This document shows positions 6,294 through 6,462 of a stretch of DNA of 6,462 nucleotides, piece by piece. The stretch is taken from the NCBI GenBank assembly GCA_020355945.1, contig CP070627.1, positions 1,775,738-1,782,199 of the forward strand, written 5' to 3'. Each line of letters opens with the position of its first letter. Within the stretch, counting starts at the first letter, position 1. A model generated the notes under the pieces. The model was not told where the DNA came from and searched no databases. It worked only from the letters and a program-made list of their open reading frames with translations. This DNA comes from Candidatus Aminicenantota bacterium (GTDB taxonomy: Bacteria > Acidobacteriota > Aminicenantia > UBA2199). A program made the position numbers and the translations under genes.

Positions 6294-6462
6294 AATAGAA
6301 TGGAGCAATTGATAGCATGATTTTCATTCGTTTCCGGGTGAGGGCGCGGCATCATGAGTAACTGCTATAAAAATGATCCACGAAACACACAAAAATGTTC
6401 GGAATTTGAGATTTTTACTTGATGGTGTGTGCGTGTAGTTCCCACACCTCTTCTTCTTCATT
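6294..6462. other. Non-coding stretch with a possible dispersed-repeat phrase
   Basis: No gene is supported in this end piece. It contains CTGCTATAAAAAT (6362-6374), which matches CTGCTATGAAAAT at 6176-6188 in 12 of 13 positions, so the two copies bracket the double-hairpin element. Next comes CCACGAAACACAC (about 6378-6390), whose reverse complement reads GTGTGTTTCGTGG. I recall that phrase as a recurrent intergenic word in many environmental bacterial genomes, but this is memory and was not searched. CATGAT (6316-6321) and ATCATG (6351-6356) are an inverted pair 29 nt apart. GGTGTG (6424-6429) and CACACC (6443-6448) form another short inverted pair. A - strand frame open from the window edge to TAA at 6417-6415 could be the last 15 codons of a neighbouring gene. 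Confidence 0.4.

Noticed and set aside
6108..6308. 66-codon minus-strand frame upstream of the glycosyltransferase
   Set aside because: It is built from the hairpin repeats and overlaps the promoter; composition and content do not look like protein.
6324..6461. Minus-strand 45-codon frame starting MKKKRCGNYT
   Set aside because: It runs straight through the repeat-like phrase CCACGAAACACAC, lacks a visible ribosome binding site within the window and has no family resemblance.
6415..6462. Minus-strand frame from the window edge to TAA (NEEEEVWELHAHTIK) as the 3' end of a neighbouring gene
   Set aside because: Only 15 codons are visible, with no recognisable family and a second frame also open; cannot be supported without sequence beyond the window.

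Overview
The window appears to come from a Gram-negative (diderm) bacterium. It holds the end of an outer-membrane beta-barrel gene, a periplasmic LolA-like protein, a very large secreted Asp-box (BNR/VPS10-like) propeller protein and a GT9-like glycosyltransferase of the LPS heptosyltransferase type. The wording of the LolA-like protein, the propeller protein and the barrel C-terminus resembles Acidobacteriota and especially Candidatus Aminicenantes (OP8). That placement is inference from family memory, not from a search.

Layout. Positions 2-493 (+) are the 3' end of a beta-barrel outer-membrane protein whose start lies outside the window. An AT-rich gap (494-637) ends in a purine-rich leader with a clear Shine-Dalgarno. 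Positions 638-1396 (+) encode a 252-aa secreted LolA-like outer membrane lipoprotein-sorting protein starting with GTG. Only 28 bp later, with its own strong Shine-Dalgarno, 1425-4505 (+) encodes a 1026-aa exported protein with eleven recognisable Asp-box motifs, an Ig-like C-terminal domain and a charged coiled-coil tail. These two genes are probably one transcription unit. A 73-bp convergent gap (4506-4578) without a clear terminator follows. Positions 4579-6075 (-) encode a GT9-like glycosyltransferase with an unusual roughly 125-residue helical N-terminal extension.

The last 387 bp (6076-6462) hold no gene I can support. They contain a near-consensus sigma-70 promoter for the glycosyltransferase gene (TTGACA, 17-bp spacer, TATGAT), a GC-rich palindrome abutting it, a roughly 77-bp element made of two related hairpins, and a stretch of AT-rich sequence with a phrase that looks like a dispersed intergenic repeat.

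The + strand genes all concern the cell envelope or periplasm: an outer-membrane barrel, a lipid/lipoprotein-carrier-like fold and a secreted propeller. The - strand gene probably adds sugars to an envelope glycan. I see no defence system, CRISPR array, tRNA, rRNA or transposase. The least ordinary items are the helical extension and altered active-site region of the glycosyltransferase, the methionine-rich face of the LolA-like protein, and the structured repeats upstream of the glycosyltransferase gene.
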